DNA of 64,000 bases, taken from Lentzea fradiae. GTDB taxonomy: Bacteria; Actinomycetota; Actinomycetes; Mycobacteriales; Pseudonocardiaceae. Location of the stretch: NCBI RefSeq assembly GCF_900100955.1, contig NZ_FNCC01000004.1, forward strand, positions 1-64,000. Direction: 5' to 3'. Each line of letters begins with the position of its first letter. Position 1 is the first letter of the stretch. Positions 33,244 through 45,952 of this stretch are shown here, one piece after another. The notes below the pieces were generated by a model, which did no database searches, was not told the origin of the DNA, and saw only the letters and a program-made list of their open reading frames with translations. Both the position numbers and the translations under genes were made by a program.

Positions 33244-34902
33244 ATGACGGGCTTCAGCAGGCGGTCGTTCCTCCTGGCGATGGGCGCGGGCGCGGCAGGC
33301 GTTCCGCTCCTCGACCGCCAAGCGGTCGCGTCGACAGCGGGCACGACCCTGGAGACCACGGCCACGCCCATCGGGACAGCGGGCTACCGCAGGTTGACGG
33401 CGGGGCCGGGCTGGCCCACGGTCGTCCGCGACGACCTGATCGCCGCCATGCCGAACCGGGAGGCCCGCCGCCGGGCCCTCGCCAGCTTCGTGCAGTTCAG
33501 CGACATGCACATCTGCGACGCGCAGAGCCCGCTCCGGTTCGAGTACCTGCACCCGATCCTCGGTTCCAGCGCGCACCGGCCGCAGGAGACCCTCACCGCT
33601 CAGGGTTCCACGGCGCTGGTCAAGCGCGTCAACGCCGTGCGGAACGGTCCGATCACCGGCAGGCCGTTCGACTGCCTCGTGACGACCGGCGACAACACCG
33701 ACAACCACGAGATGATCGAGCTCGACTGGTTCTTCTCGGTCCTCAACGGCGGCCGGATCACCCCGAACACGGGCGACAGCCGGTACGAGGGCGTGCAGAA
33801 CGCGGGCATCAGTTCCTACTGGCAGCCGGAGCTCAGCGGCGCCGACGACTACAAGGCGAAAGGCTTCCCGCACCTCGAAGGGCTGTTCGACGCCGCCCTC
33901 CGGCCCTTCACGAGTCCCGGTCTGGACATCCCGTGGTTCTCGACGATGGGCAACCACGACGACAACGTGGGCGGGGCGTGGGCGGACGGGCTGCTCGACG
34001 GGTGGTACACCGGGAGCAAGAAGATCATGGGCTTCGGTGACCCCGTGCGCGACGCCAAGGTGGCGCGGGCGTTCACCGACCCGACGGCCGCTCCTGAGGC
34101 GCTTTCGATCATCGCCAGCCAAGGCGTCGTGAGGACCGTTACGCCTGACGACCGGCGCAGGCTGTTCACGACCGGTGAGTTCGTGCGCAAGCACCTGGAG
34201 ACGGGCGGGCACGGGTACACGGACGCCAACGCGGACGGGGTGGACGTCTTCTACACGTTCCGGATAGCCCCTGGCGTCACGGGCATCAGCATGGACACGA
34301 CGAACGTCACCGGGTTCTCCGAGGGGTCCATCGGGCTGCACCAGCTGAACTGGGTCGAGCGGACGCTCAAGCGCAACAGCTCCCTCTACTACGACTGGCT
34401 CGGCCTTCCGCAGCGGCAGAACGTCACGGACGAGCTGTTCGTGCTGTTCAGCCACCACACGTCCAAGACGATGATCAACATCGTGCCCGACAAGCGCCGC
34501 CCCCTCGACCCGCGGATGACCGGGGACGCGCTGGTGAACCTGCTGCACCGGTTCCCGAACGTGGTGGCGTGGGTCAACGGGCACACGCACCGCAACGTCA
34601 TCACGCCGCATCGGCACAGCACGCCGTCGCGGGGTTTCTGGGAGATCAACACCGCCGCGCACGTCGACTACCCGCAGCACGCCCGTGTGATCGAGGTTGC
34701 TGACAACGGGGATGGCACGTTGTCGCTGTTCACGACGTTGCTCGAAGCCGATTCGCCGTACCAGGTCGACTACGACGACCGCGATGACGCGGCATTGGCG
34801 AGCCTGTGCCGCGAGTTCACCTACAACGACATCCACTCGCGGACCAACCCGTTGGGCACGCCGCTCGACCGGAACACGGAGCTGCTGGTCACGGTTCGCT
34901 GA
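33244..34902 (+). CDS. Tat-exported metallophosphoesterase (TIGR03767-type)
   Basis: 552 aa from ATG at 33244 (GAGGG seven bases upstream). Twin-arginine signal SRRSFLLAMGAGAAG. Calcineurin-like metal ligands in QFSDMHICDAQ, TTGDNTDN, STMGNHDD, LFSHH and NGHTHRN. The family is found mainly in actinomycetes and has no assigned substrate. Export via Tat fits cofactor loading before secretion. Single gene before fbiC. Confidence 0.88.
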   Translation: MTGFSRRSFLLAMGAGAAGVPLLDRQAVASTAGTTLETTATPIGTAGYRRLTAGPGWPTVVRDDLIAAMPNREARRRALASFVQFSDMHICDAQSPLRFEYLHPILGSSAHRPQETLTAQGSTALVKRVNAVRNGPITGRPFDCLVTTGDNTDNHEMIELDWFFSVLNGGRITPNTGDSRYEGVQNAGISSYWQPELSGADDYKAKGFPHLEGLFDAALRPFTSPGLDIPWFSTMGNHDDNVGGAWADGLLDGWYTGSKKIMGFGDPVRDAKVARAFTDPTAAPEALSIIASQGVVRTVTPDDRRRLFTTGEFVRKHLETGGHGYTDANADGVDVFYTFRIAPGVTGISMDTTNVTGFSEGSIGLHQLNWVERTLKRNSSLYYDWLGLPQRQNVTDELFVLFSHHTSKTMINIVPDKRRPLDPRMTGDALVNLLHRFPNVVAWVNGHTHRNVITPHRHSTPSRGFWEINTAAHVDYPQHARVIEVADNGDGTLSLFTTLLEADSPYQVDYDDRDDAALASLCREFTYNDIHSRTNPLGTPLDRNTELLVTVR

Positions 34903-34963
34903 GTGGGATGTCCCACAACTGGTCGAACCTGATCAGGAATAGCGGCGGCCTAAGGTCGTTGAC

Positions 34964-37498
34964 GTGGCAGTGGACATCTCTCTGAACCCACCGCAGCCCC
35001 GGCCGAGCGCGGCGGCGATGCGGCGCGCGTTGCGCCGGGCTGCCGACGGGGCCGTGCTCGACGCGACCGAGGCCGCCGTGCTGCTGCACGCGCGCGGGGA
35101 GGACCTGGACGCCCTGCTGGGCGCGGCGGGGCGGGTGCGGGACGCGCACCTGCTCGCCGAGGGGCGTCCCGGGGTCGTCACGTACAGCCGGTCGGTGTTC
35201 ATCCCGCTGACGAGGTTGTGCCGGGACCGTTGCCACTACTGCACGTTCGCGACGGTGCCGCACAAGCTGCCGGCGGCGTTCCTCGAACGCGACGAGGTGC
35301 TGGAGATCGCCCGGCAGGGCGCGGCGGCGGGGTGCAAGGAGGCGCTCTTCACGCTCGGCGACCGGCCGGAGGAGCGCTGGCCCGCCGCGAAGGAGTGGCT
35401 GGAGGCGCGCGGGTACGAGTCCACTTTGGACTACGTGAGGGCCAGTGCCATCGCGGTGCTGGAGGAGACGGGGCTGCTGCCCCACCTCAACCCCGGCGTG
35501 CTGAGCTGGGAGGAGCTGACGCGGCTGCGGCCGGTGGCGTCCAGCATGGGCATGATGCTGGAGACCACGGCGGAGCGGCTGTGGAGCGAGAAGGGCGGCC
35601 CGCACTACGGCAGCCCCGACAAGGAGCCGGCCGTCCGGCTGCGGGTGCTGACCGACGCCGGACGGGTGAACGTCCCGTTCACCAGCGGGATCCTGATCGG
35701 CATCGGCGAGAACCTGACCGAGCGCGCCGAGTCGCTGCTCGCGCTGCGCCAGGTCGCCAAGCAGTACGGGCACATCCAGGAAGTGATCATCCAGAACTTC
35801 CGCGCGAAGCCGGACACGGCGATGCGCGGCATGCCCGACGCGGACCTGACCGAGCTCGCGGCGACGATCGCCGTGGCACGCCTGGTGATGCCGTCGACCG
35901 TGAGCGTGCAGGCACCGCCGAACCTGGTCGGCGAGGAGTTCGGCCTCATGCTGCGCGCGGGTGTCGACGACTGGGGCGGCGTCTCGCCGATCACGCCCGA
36001 CCACGTGAACCCGGAGAAGCCGTGGCCCCAGGTCGACGCGCTCGCGGACGTCACCCGTGAGGCCGGTTTCTCCTTGCGGGAGAGGCTGAACGTCTACCCG
36101 CGCTACGTCCGCGCGGCGGCGGGGCAGTGGATCGACACGCGGCTCACCGCGCACGTTTCCGCGCTGGCGCTGGAGAACGGGCTCGCGAACCCGGACGCGA
36201 AGGTCGTCGGCCGCGAGTGGCAGGAGCCCGATGGCGGGCTCGACACCTTCGGCAGGGCTGACCTCAACACCGCGATCGACACCGAGGGCCGCACGAGCGA
36301 CCGGCGCGGCGACTTCGACGAGGTCTACGGCGACTGGGACGAGCTGAAGATTCCCGTTGCGCCGCAACGGCTTTCGCCGGACGTCCAACGTGGACTGAAG
36401 ATCGCGGCGAACGACCCGGCCGCGTTGCTCGGCGACACCGAGGCCGCGATGGCGCTGCTCACCGCGGACGGCGACGCGCTGGAGGAGATGACGCGCCTCG
36501 CCGACGACCTGCGCCGCGAGGTGGTCGGCGACGACGTCACGTACGTGGTCAACCGGAACATCAACTTCTCGAACGTCTGCTACGTCGGCTGCCGCTTCTG
36601 CGCCTTCGCCCAGCGCGAGCGGGACGCGGACGCGTTCCGGCTCTCCGCGGAGGAGGTCGCCGACCGCGCGCAGGAGGCGTGGGACTCCGGCGCCACCGAG
36701 GTCTGCATGCAGGGCGGCATCGACCCCAAGCTGCCGGTGACGTACTACGCCGACATCGTGCGCGCGATCAAGAAGCGCGTGCCGGGGATGCACGTCCACG
36801 CGTTCAGCCCGATGGAGATCGTCTCCGCCGCCGCCAAGGCGGGCGTGAGCGTGCGCGAATGGCTGACCGAGCTCAAGGAGGCCGGGCTCGACACGATCCC
36901 CGGCACGGCGGCCGAGATCCTCGACGACGACGTGCGGTGGGTCCTCACCAAGGGCAAGCTGCCCACCGCGACCTGGCTCGACGTCGTCGGCACCGCCCAC
37001 GAGCTGGGCATCCGCTCGTCCAGCACGATGATGTACGGCCACGTCGACCACCCCGGCCACTGGCTCACCCACCTGCGGGTCCTCGCGGAGCTGCAGGACC
37101 GCACGGGCGGGCTCACCGAGTTCGTCGCGCTGCCGTTCGTGCACCGCAACGCCCCGATCTACCTGGCGGGCGTCGCCCGTCCCGGCCCCACCCGCCGCGA
37201 CAACCGCGCCGTGCACGCGTTCGCCCGGCTGGCGCTGCACGGGCGCATCGACAACATCCAGTGCTCGTGGGTCAAGCTCGGCGACGAGGGCACCGCGGAG
37301 ATCCTCAACGGGGGTGCGAACGACATCGGCGGCACGCTGATGGAGGAGACCATCAGCCGCATGGCTGGCTCCGAGCACGGCTCGGCGCGCACGGAGAGTG
37401 AGCTCCAGACCCTGGCTTCGCTCGCAGGGCGTAACGCCCGTCAGCGGACTACGACATATGGGCGAGTGCGAACCGATGATCAGTGGCCGATAGTCTGA
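34964..37498 (+). CDS. fbiC: Bifunctional FO synthase (CofG/CofH fusion)
   Basis: 844 aa, GTG start. Two radical-SAM halves: [10 protein letters not shown] in the CofG half and [10 protein letters not shown] in the CofH half, each with the CxxxCxxC iron-sulfur motif. Makes the deazaflavin chromophore FO from 5-amino-6-ribitylamino-uracil and tyrosine, the first dedicated step to F420. The fused form is typical of actinomycetes. Supports the F420-dependent enzyme at 23329. A small hairpin (GCTACCG/CGGTAGC, 37513-37531) follows. Confidence 0.96.
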   Translation: MAVDISLNPPQPRPSAAAMRRALRRAADGAVLDATEAAVLLHARGEDLDALLGAAGRVRDAHLLAEGRPGVVTYSRSVFIPLTRLCRDRCHYCTFATVPHKLPAAFLERDEVLEIARQGAAAGCKEALFTLGDRPEERWPAAKEWLEARGYESTLDYVRASAIAVLEETGLLPHLNPGVLSWEELTRLRPVASSMGMMLETTAERLWSEKGGPHYGSPDKEPAVRLRVLTDAGRVNVPFTSGILIGIGENLTERAESLLALRQVAKQYGHIQEVIIQNFRAKPDTAMRGMPDADLTELAATIAVARLVMPSTVSVQAPPNLVGEEFGLMLRAGVDDWGGVSPITPDHVNPEKPWPQVDALADVTREAGFSLRERLNVYPRYVRAAAGQWIDTRLTAHVSALALENGLANPDAKVVGREWQEPDGGLDTFGRADLNTAIDTEGRTSDRRGDFDEVYGDWDELKIPVAPQRLSPDVQRGLKIAANDPAALLGDTEAAMALLTADGDALEEMTRLADDLRREVVGDDVTYVVNRNINFSNVCYVGCRFCAFAQRERDADAFRLSAEEVADRAQEAWDSGATEVCMQGGIDPKLPVTYYADIVRAIKKRVPGMHVHAFSPMEIVSAAAKAGVSVREWLTELKEAGLDTIPGTAAEILDDDVRWVLTKGKLPTATWLDVVGTAHELGIRSSSTMMYGHVDHPGHWLTHLRVLAELQDRTGGLTEFVALPFVHRNAPIYLAGVARPGPTRRDNRAVHAFARLALHGRIDNIQCSWVKLGDEGTAEILNGGANDIGGTLMEETISRMAGSEHGSARTESELQTLASLAGRNARQRTTTYGRVRTDDQWPIV

Positions 37499-37512
37499 TT
37501 CGGCGCAAAGAC

Positions 37513-37531
37513 GCTACCGGCCATCGGTAGC
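37513..37531 (+). terminator. Hairpin after fbiC
   Basis: GCTACCG-GCCAT-CGGTAGC, 15 bases after the fbiC stop. 7-bp stem without a T run, so it may be a weak terminator. Confidence 0.45.
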
Positions 37532-37599
37532 TTGGCGGCCAATCAGTCAGCAAGGTTCACCCTTCCGGGGTGGGTCTGTGCCTTGGGGAGGCTCGGCAA

Positions 37600-37800
37600 G
37601 TGCACGGCATGAGTCTGGTACTGAGCGCTGCGGTCGAGAGCAGCATGACCGGTACCGCAGCTGGTCCCGTGGGCGTGATCGCGGTCACGGCGGGCGTGGG
37701 CGGTCTGGTGTACGGCCTGGTGAGGCGGCGCAAGCCGGCTCCCGTCGTGGCGGCGAACCAGCGCATCGACCTGGTCCAGCAGGACGTCTCGCAGAGCTGA
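37600..37800 (+). CDS. Small single-helix membrane protein
   Basis: 66 aa from GTG at 37600 (GGGGAGG nine bases upstream). ATG at 37609 is an alternative. One hydrophobic segment (AAGPVGVIAVTAGVGGLVYGLV) followed by a basic RRRKP and a soluble tail. Lies 26 bases before trpS. Unknown role. Confidence 0.55.
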   Translation: MHGMSLVLSAAVESSMTGTAAGPVGVIAVTAGVGGLVYGLVRRRKPAPVVAANQRIDLVQQDVSQS

Positions 37801-37814
37801 TCCCGGCGGTCTGA

Positions 37815-38888
<1,074 letters not shown>

Positions 38889-38912
38889 TGCCGTTGCACT
38901 AGCGTTCCAGGC

Positions 38913-39899
38913 GTGGACAAGTGGCGTCGGAAGTACGCGTGGTTCGACCACATCATGCGTGCGTATGAGCGCTTCACCGAGAGGTACGGCACGCACTACG
39001 CCGCCGCGGTGACGTACTTCAGCGTGCTCTCGCTCGTGCCGATCCTGATGATCGGGTTCGCCGTCGCCGGTTTCGTGCTGCAGTCGCAGCCGGACCTGCT
39101 CGCCTCGCTGCGCCAGAGCATCGCGGAGGCCGTGCCGGACGCGCAGCTGCGCGACCAGGTCAACGAGGCCGTGAACACCGCCCTCGAGTCCAAGGGCACC
39201 GTCGGCGTCATCGGCCTGCTCGGCGCCGCCTACTCCGGCCTCGGCTGGATGGGCAACCTCCGCGACGCCCTCACGGCGCAGTGGGGGCACGCCAAGGAGA
39301 ACCTGCCGTTCCTCGGCACGCTGTGGCGTGACCTGCTGTCACTGGTCGGGCTGGGGCTCGCGATCGTGCTGTCGTTCGCCATCACGGCGGCCGGGTCGGG
39401 GCTCGCCGAGACCGTCCTCGAGTGGATGGGCCTCGCCGACCAGGGCTGGGCGCTGGTGCTGCTGCGGATCGGCTCGATCCTGCTGTCGCTGCTCGCGAAC
39501 TGGCTCGTGTTCCTGTGGGTGCTCTCCCGGCTGCCGCGCAAGCCCGTTGGCTGGCGCAGCGCCGTGCGAGGGGCGTTCGCGGGCGCGATCGGGTTCGAGG
39601 TCCTCAAGCAGGCCGCCACGGTCTTCCTGTCGTTCACCACGAAGTCGCCCACCTCGGCCGCGTTCGGCTCGGTGATCGGTGTGCTCGTGTTCGCGAACCT
39701 GGTGGCCCAGTTCCTGCTGTTCATCACGGCCTGGACGGCGACGGCGCGGGAGAACCTGGAGCCGGAGGTCGTGCGGGCGCCGCCGCCCGCGGTGATCCAG
39801 CCCGTCGTGACCGTGCGGCCGGGACCGGCGCCGTCGCTCATGGTCGGTGCGGGCGCACTGGCCGGGGCGCTGCTCGCCCTCCGCTGGCGCAAGCGCTAA
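38913..39899 (+). CDS. YihY/BrkB (YhjD-like) family membrane protein
   Basis: 328 aa, GTG start, 24 bases after trpS. About six membrane segments, conserved HYAAAVTYFSVLSLVPILM and GSVIGVLVFANLVAQFLL. Family function is not settled (formerly called RNase BN in error). Proposed links include export and lipopolysaccharide-related roles. C-terminal Pro-rich tail then a final hydrophobic stretch. Confidence 0.88.
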   Translation: MDKWRRKYAWFDHIMRAYERFTERYGTHYAAAVTYFSVLSLVPILMIGFAVAGFVLQSQPDLLASLRQSIAEAVPDAQLRDQVNEAVNTALESKGTVGVIGLLGAAYSGLGWMGNLRDALTAQWGHAKENLPFLGTLWRDLLSLVGLGLAIVLSFAITAAGSGLAETVLEWMGLADQGWALVLLRIGSILLSLLANWLVFLWVLSRLPRKPVGWRSAVRGAFAGAIGFEVLKQAATVFLSFTTKSPTSAAFGSVIGVLVFANLVAQFLLFITAWTATARENLEPEVVRAPPPAVIQPVVTVRPGPAPSLMVGAGALAGALLALRWRKR

Positions 39900-39941
39900 G
39901 CCCGCTTCCAGACGCACTGTCCGCAACCCCCGCCCCGTTCG

Positions 39942-40016
39942 CGACTCTCTTTCGTGTTTCCCGCCGGGTACGCGGGGTCCCCACGTTCCCTCCAACCGAA
40001 CGCGGGGACCCCGCGT
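39942..40016. repeat. Intergenic palindromic repeat, copy A
   Basis: Includes TTCGTGTTTCCCGCCGGGTA, then ACGCGGGGTCCCCACGTT and the perfect palindrome ACGCGGGGACCCCGCGT (40000-40016). Same family as 54408-54480 (reverse orientation) and related to 59568-59620. Lies between two convergent genes. Confidence 0.7.
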
Positions 40017-40119
40017 CCTATAGCGACGTCACGCGGAGGCATCGGTGGACACCGATGGATGACTCACGGACGGGTGTGTGGCGGGAGAAGGGGAGCCGTT
40101 GGTGCGGCGCTCGGAAGAC

Positions 40120-40154
40120 GAACGGCCCGGCACGACGAGGTGCCGGGCCGTTCC
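40120..40154 (-). terminator. Terminator downstream of the D,D-carboxypeptidase gene
   Basis: 14-bp stem GAACGGCCCGGCAC / GTGCCGGGCCGTTC with a 6-base loop, just past the stop codon at 40168. Confidence 0.7.
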
Positions 40155-40167
40155 GTTTCCAGAGCTC

Positions 40168-41457
40168 TCAGAAGCCCTGAGCCGCCTGTGCGGCCTGGCG
40201 GCGTGCCCGTGCCGCCTTGGCCCGCTTGTTGCGGATGAAGAGCAGCAGGGCGGCCACCAGGCCCACGCCCGCCGCGGCCGTGATGGGGAGGCCGACGGTG
40301 CCGAACGCGGTCGGTTCCTGACGGCCGCGCTCGTCCACGGCCACCGCGTCCGAGTCGTTGTCGTCCGCGCTCTGCGTGGGGACGACGTTCGGCTTCGGCT
40401 GCGGTGCGCCGTCCACGAGCTTGCCGACGCCGCCGGGGCCCATCGCGAAGCCGTAGTCGAGCAGCTTCGCGGCCTGGGCGTCCAGGCGCGTGGGCGTCTG
40501 CTGGCCGCGCAGCAGGACCACGACGAGGCGGCGGCCGTTGCGCTCGGCGGCGCCCACGTAGGTGTGCAGCGAGTCGTCGGTGAAGCCGGTCTTGCCGCCG
40601 ATCGCGCCCTCGTAGCTGTTGAGCAGGCGGTTGTCGTTCGTCAGCATGATCGTGCCGCCGTTGCGGCCGGGGAACTGCGCCTGCTTGAGCTTGATGGCGT
40701 TCGCGAACTCCTCGTACTTCATCGCGCCGCGGAAGATCAGGGCGACGTCGTAGGCGGAGGTGCTGGTGCCGGGGCCGTCCAGGCCGGACGGGGTGACGGC
40801 GCGGGTGTCAAGGGCGCCGAGCTCCCTCGCCATCGCGTTCATCTTGCGCAACGCGTTCGGCACGCCGCCGAGCTGACGGGCGAGGGTGTGCGCCACGTCG
40901 TTGCCGGAGGTGAGCAGCAGGCCGTGCAGCAGCTCGCGGACCGTGTACTGGCCGCCGTCGCGCAGACCGACGCAGGTGCACTCCTGCTGGGTGTCCTCGG
41001 CCGAGGCCGTGACGACGAGGTCGCCGCGCAGCTCCTTGGCCACGACCATCGCGAGCAGCACCTTCATGATGCTCGCCGGGCGCTGCCGCCCGTGCGGGTC
41101 GTAGGCGGCCAGCACGGCGCCGCTGTCCATGTCCGCGATCATCCAGGTGGCCGCGGTGATGCCGCTCGGCGGCTGCGCCGAGTTCGGCGGCAGGATCAGC
41201 CCGCACTCGCCGAGCCGGTCACCGCCGATCGGCTTCTCCGGCACCTCGAGCGGCGTCGGCGCCTTCTGGCCGGGAGCCGGCTGCTCCGACGTGTCCACCG
41301 GCGGGGGCGGGGTCTCGCGGTTGGCGCACTGCGCCGAGCCGACGGCCTGTCGTGCCGAGCCGGCGTCGGCTTGCTGTGCGGTGCCGGTCGGTGCGGCGAA
41401 CGCGGCGGTGGCCGTAGCTAGGACCAGGGCGACGATGAGCCGATGGGTGAAGGGCAC
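40168..41457 (-). CDS. dacC: D-alanyl-D-alanine carboxypeptidase (penicillin-binding protein 5 type)
   Basis: 429 aa. Signal peptide (MPFTHRLIVALVLATATAAF). Serine-peptidase S11 triad motifs: S-x-x-K in RPASIMKVLL, SGN in LLTSGNDVAH, KTG in IGGKTGFTDDS. C-terminal hydrophobic anchor (VGLPITAAAGVGLVAALLLF) with basic tail. Trims the terminal D-Ala of peptidoglycan stem peptides outside the membrane. Divergent from a SCO4848-like gene, an arrangement I recall from Streptomyces. Confidence 0.93.
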   Translation of the reverse strand: MPFTHRLIVALVLATATAAFAAPTGTAQQADAGSARQAVGSAQCANRETPPPPVDTSEQPAPGQKAPTPLEVPEKPIGGDRLGECGLILPPNSAQPPSGITAATWMIADMDSGAVLAAYDPHGRQRPASIMKVLLAMVVAKELRGDLVVTASAEDTQQECTCVGLRDGGQYTVRELLHGLLLTSGNDVAHTLARQLGGVPNALRKMNAMARELGALDTRAVTPSGLDGPGTSTSAYDVALIFRGAMKYEEFANAIKLKQAQFPGRNGGTIMLTNDNRLLNSYEGAIGGKTGFTDDSLHTYVGAAERNGRRLVVVLLRGQQTPTRLDAQAAKLLDYGFAMGPGGVGKLVDGAPQPKPNVVPTQSADDNDSDAVAVDERGRQEPTAFGTVGLPITAAAGVGLVAALLLFIRNKRAKAARARRQAAQAAQGF

Positions 41458-41518
41458 CCCTTCAGGCTATCCACCCCCGTTTGGTGCCTTGCACGCACCA
41501 CGTCTGATACTGGTCGCC

Positions 41519-41746
41519 GTGAAGCTCTCGCGCCCGATGTCACTCTTCCTGGTGGCTTTCGGCGTGTGGTCGTGGGTGATCTGGCCCACGTTCCTGCGGA
41601 ACATCTGGAGCGACGCCCGTTCGTTCGACGACGGACCGACGCCGTTCTTCACCGTGCACCTGCTGCTCGTGATCGCCCCGCTCGTGTTCGGCACCGTCAT
41701 CGGCGTGCTGGGCGTGCGGGGCTTCCTCGCCACTCGACGTCGATAG
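41519..41746 (+). CDS. SCO4848-family small membrane protein
   Basis: 75 aa, GTG. Two membrane segments; MSLFLVAFGVWSWVIWPTFL and RNIWSDARSF are the family's marks. In Streptomyces this family sits beside the DacC-type carboxypeptidase, as here. Function unknown. Confidence 0.8.
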   Translation: MKLSRPMSLFLVAFGVWSWVIWPTFLRNIWSDARSFDDGPTPFFTVHLLLVIAPLVFGTVIGVLGVRGFLATRRR

Positions 41747-41754
41747 GAAACGCC

Positions 41755-42105
41755 GTGGACTTCGTACGCCTCTTGCTGGTCTTCCTGCACCTGCTGGGCA
41801 TGGGCATGCTCGTCGCGATGATCATGCTGCAGGCCAAGGCGGGGAAGGACGCGCCGGTCAACAAGGGCTGGCTGCACGGCGCCGCCCTGCAGCTGCTGAC
41901 GGGCCTCGCGCTCGTCGGCATCGACCCGCTGGTCGACACGGTGAAGTACGACCACATCAAGATCAGCGTGAAGCTGCTGGTCGTCGTGGCCATCGCGGTC
42001 GTCGTGGCGATCAACGTCAACAAGCCCAAGGCCCCGTCGTGGCTGGTGCCCACGGCCGCGTCGCTCGTCGTGCTGAACATCGGTGTCGCGGTCTTCTGGA
42101 CCTGA
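41755..42105 (+). CDS. Four-helix membrane protein
   Basis: 116 aa, GTG at 41755, 8 bases after the SCO4848-like gene and so its operon partner. Four hydrophobic segments with a Lys/Asp-rich loop (DTVKYDHIKISVKLL). No function known. Confidence 0.78.
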   Translation: MDFVRLLLVFLHLLGMGMLVAMIMLQAKAGKDAPVNKGWLHGAALQLLTGLALVGIDPLVDTVKYDHIKISVKLLVVVAIAVVVAINVNKPKAPSWLVPTAASLVVLNIGVAVFWT

Positions 42106-42187
42106 TCGGGCGATCTCTTGATCACTCGCGGGTGACGTCCACCCGGAGCGCGGGCGACGTGTCTTATGTGGGCCAACGATCGTGGGC

Positions 42188-42796
42188 ATGTCACGTATCG
42201 CCTACATCGGTGTGCTCACCGCCGGCGCGGTGTTGATGCTCGTCTCGCTGCACGGTGCCGCCCCCGAGGCCGAGGCTTCGGGGGACGGCCGGGTGTGCAC
42301 AGCCGCGTGGTGCCTCGACGGTCGTCCCGGATGGCTCTTCCTCCCTCCCGAGGGAAGAGGCGAACACCCGACCACCACCACGACCCCGTGCACGGAAACG
42401 ACCACCACGACCCACACGACCACCCCGCACACGACCACCACCACGTGGACGTCCACGACCGACACCACCACGTCCACGACCGACACGACGACGTCCACCA
42501 CCGACACGACGTCCACGACTGACACCACGACGTCGTCCACCACGTCGACCACGCCGTCGACTTCGACGACGACCACGACGCTGCCGGTCACCACGACGAC
42601 CACGCCCGTCGTGACCACCACCACTCCCGTGCTGACGACGACCAAGCCCGTCGCCGCACCGCCCCACTACGACGACAACCACCTCGCGAGCACGGGCGCG
42701 ACGACCGGCTGGATGCTGCTGCTCGGTGCGCTGTCCGTCGCCGGCGGCACCCTGATGCTGCTGATCGAGCGGGGCAGGCGCCGCATCCGGGGCTGA
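42188..42796 (+). CDS. Thr-rich LAxTG-anchored cell-surface protein
   Basis: 202 aa from ATG at 42188 (GTG at 42182 also in frame). Signal peptide, a short Cys-containing head (RVCTAAWCLDGRPGW), about 100 residues of low-complexity Thr with Thr-Asp/Ser-Thr repeats, then LASTG followed by a hydrophobic segment and a basic tail (ERGRRRIRG). This is the class-E (LAxTG) sortase sorting signal. The Thr region is probably an O-glycosylated stalk through the wall. No sortase gene is in the window. Confidence 0.85.
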   Translation: MSRIAYIGVLTAGAVLMLVSLHGAAPEAEASGDGRVCTAAWCLDGRPGWLFLPPEGRGEHPTTTTTPCTETTTTTHTTTPHTTTTTWTSTTDTTTSTTDTTTSTTDTTSTTDTTTSSTTSTTPSTSTTTTTLPVTTTTTPVVTTTTPVLTTTKPVAAPPHYDDNHLASTGATTGWMLLLGALSVAGGTLMLLIERGRRRIRG

Positions 42797-42835
42797 CCGC
42801 CGAAAACTGTCGGTGGTGCTCGTCACACTGGTGAC

Positions 42836-43192
42836 ATGCGAATCGACCAGCTGCGCGAACGCAGCGAGCCAGGTGTCATCAGCGCCACCACCCTCCGCGC
42901 GCTCGGGGTGCCGGACCCCTGGCGGAAGTGTTGTCCGGGCGGGCCGTGGCAGCGCATGCACGCAGGTGTCGTGCTGCTGCACAACGGCCCGCCCGCGCAT
43001 GACCAGCACCTCACGGCGGCCCTGCTGCGCGCGGGACCGGGCGCCGCGGTCACCGGTGCCGAGGCGTGCCGCTACGGCACCAAGCTGGTCCGCGATGTCC
43101 CGAAGGAGCTGGGCCGCGCGGAGCCCGTGGCGGAACGCGGCGCGCGCCGGCTCTCCCGCCGCATCCGGCCGCCGGTGCGGATCGTGGGGTGA
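42836..43192 (+). CDS. N-terminal fragment resembling AbiEi/DUF559-type regulator proteins
   Basis: 118 aa. RSEPGVISATTLRALGVPDP, then GGPWQRMHAGVVLLHNGPP and LTAALLRAGPGAAVTGAEAC match the N-terminal winged-helix part of the long actinomycete proteins that continue for another ~180 residues (often ending in a DUF559 nuclease-like domain). Here the frame stops at 43192 with a basic tail, so it is probably truncated or decayed. Confidence 0.5.
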   Translation: MRIDQLRERSEPGVISATTLRALGVPDPWRKCCPGGPWQRMHAGVVLLHNGPPAHDQHLTAALLRAGPGAAVTGAEACRYGTKLVRDVPKELGRAEPVAERGARRLSRRIRPPVRIVG

Positions 43193-43346
43193 CGGGCGCT
43201 CAACGGCCTTCTGCGGCGGTGAGGACCGCGGCCGGGGTGCTGGTGGGCTGAGGTACCGGCGGGAGCCGTCTGGTGGTGCTCAGCCTGGTCGGGGGCGTCC
43301 ACACCGGAGTGTCGGTGAACCGCTGTCCCCGCCCGGGAACGGCGAA

Positions 43347-43375
43347 GCGCCGCGCCCCCGGAGGGAACGCGGCGC
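43347..43375 (-). terminator. Terminator downstream of sdhB
   Basis: GCGCCGCG (43347-43354) pairs with CGCGGCGC (43368-43375) around a 13-base loop, 19 bases past the sdhB stop. Confidence 0.6.
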
Positions 43376-43393
43376 CTCGGCCGTGCGGAAACC

Positions 43394-44175
43394 TCAGACG
43401 CGCTTGAACAGCAGCGCGCGCTTCACTTCCTGGATCGCCTTGGTGACCTGGATGCCACGCGGGCAGGCGTCCGTGCAGTTGAACGTCGTGCGGCAGCGCC
43501 ACACGCCGTCGATGTCGTTGAGGATGTCGAGCCGCTCCTCGGCGCCCTCGTCGCGCGAGTCGAAGATGAACCGGTGCGCGTTCACGATCGCCGCCGGGCC
43601 GAAGTACGAGCCCTCGGTCCAGTAGACCGGGCAGGAGGTGGTGCAGCAGGCGCACAGGATGCACTTCGTCGTGTCGTCGAACCGCTCGCGGTCGGCGACG
43701 GACTGGATGCGCTCGCGCGTCGGCTCGTTGCCGTAGGTCACGAGGTACGGCTTGACGGCGCGGAACGCCTCGAAGAAGGGCTCCATGTCGACGAGCAGGT
43801 CCTTGTTCACCGGCAGGCCCTTGATGGGCTCGATGGTGATCGTGGTCTGCTTGTCGCCCTTCTGCAGCAGGTCCTTCAGCAGGACCTTGCAGGCGAGGCG
43901 GTTGACGCCGTTGATGCGCATGGCGTCGGACCCGCAGATGCCGTGGGCGCAGGAGCGGCGGAACGTCAGCGTGCCGTCCACGTACCACTTGATGTAGTGG
44001 AGGAGGTTCAGCACGCGGTCGGACGGCAGGGCCGGGATGTCGAACGAGTCCCAGCGCGGCTCGTCGTCGAACTCCGGGTTGAACCGGCGGATCTTGACGG
44101 TGACCGTGACAGCGCCGTCCGGAACCGGCGGCTGGGAGCCGCGCGAGCCAGCAGTGGTTTCAGCGGTGGCGGTCA

Positions 44176-44176
<1 letters not shown>
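43394..44176 (-). CDS. sdhB: Succinate dehydrogenase iron-sulfur subunit
   Basis: 260 aa from ATG at 44176, overlapping the sdhA stop (TGATG). [2Fe-2S] ligands in SCAHGICGSDAM, [4Fe-4S] ligands CILCACCTTSCP and the [3Fe-4S] set CRTTFNCTDACPRGI. Carries electrons from SdhA to the membrane quinone site. Last gene of sdhCDAB, with a hairpin after it. Confidence 0.97.
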
Positions 44177-45930
<1,754 letters not shown>

Positions 45931-45952
45931 TGTGGTGGGCTCCCCGCGCGGG

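Noticed and set aside
42400-42660. Dense ACGACC/CCACGAC repeats look like a CRISPR or tandem repeat
   Set aside because: They are codon-level repeats of Thr/Ser/Asp in the surface-protein stalk; no spacers or regular unit length.
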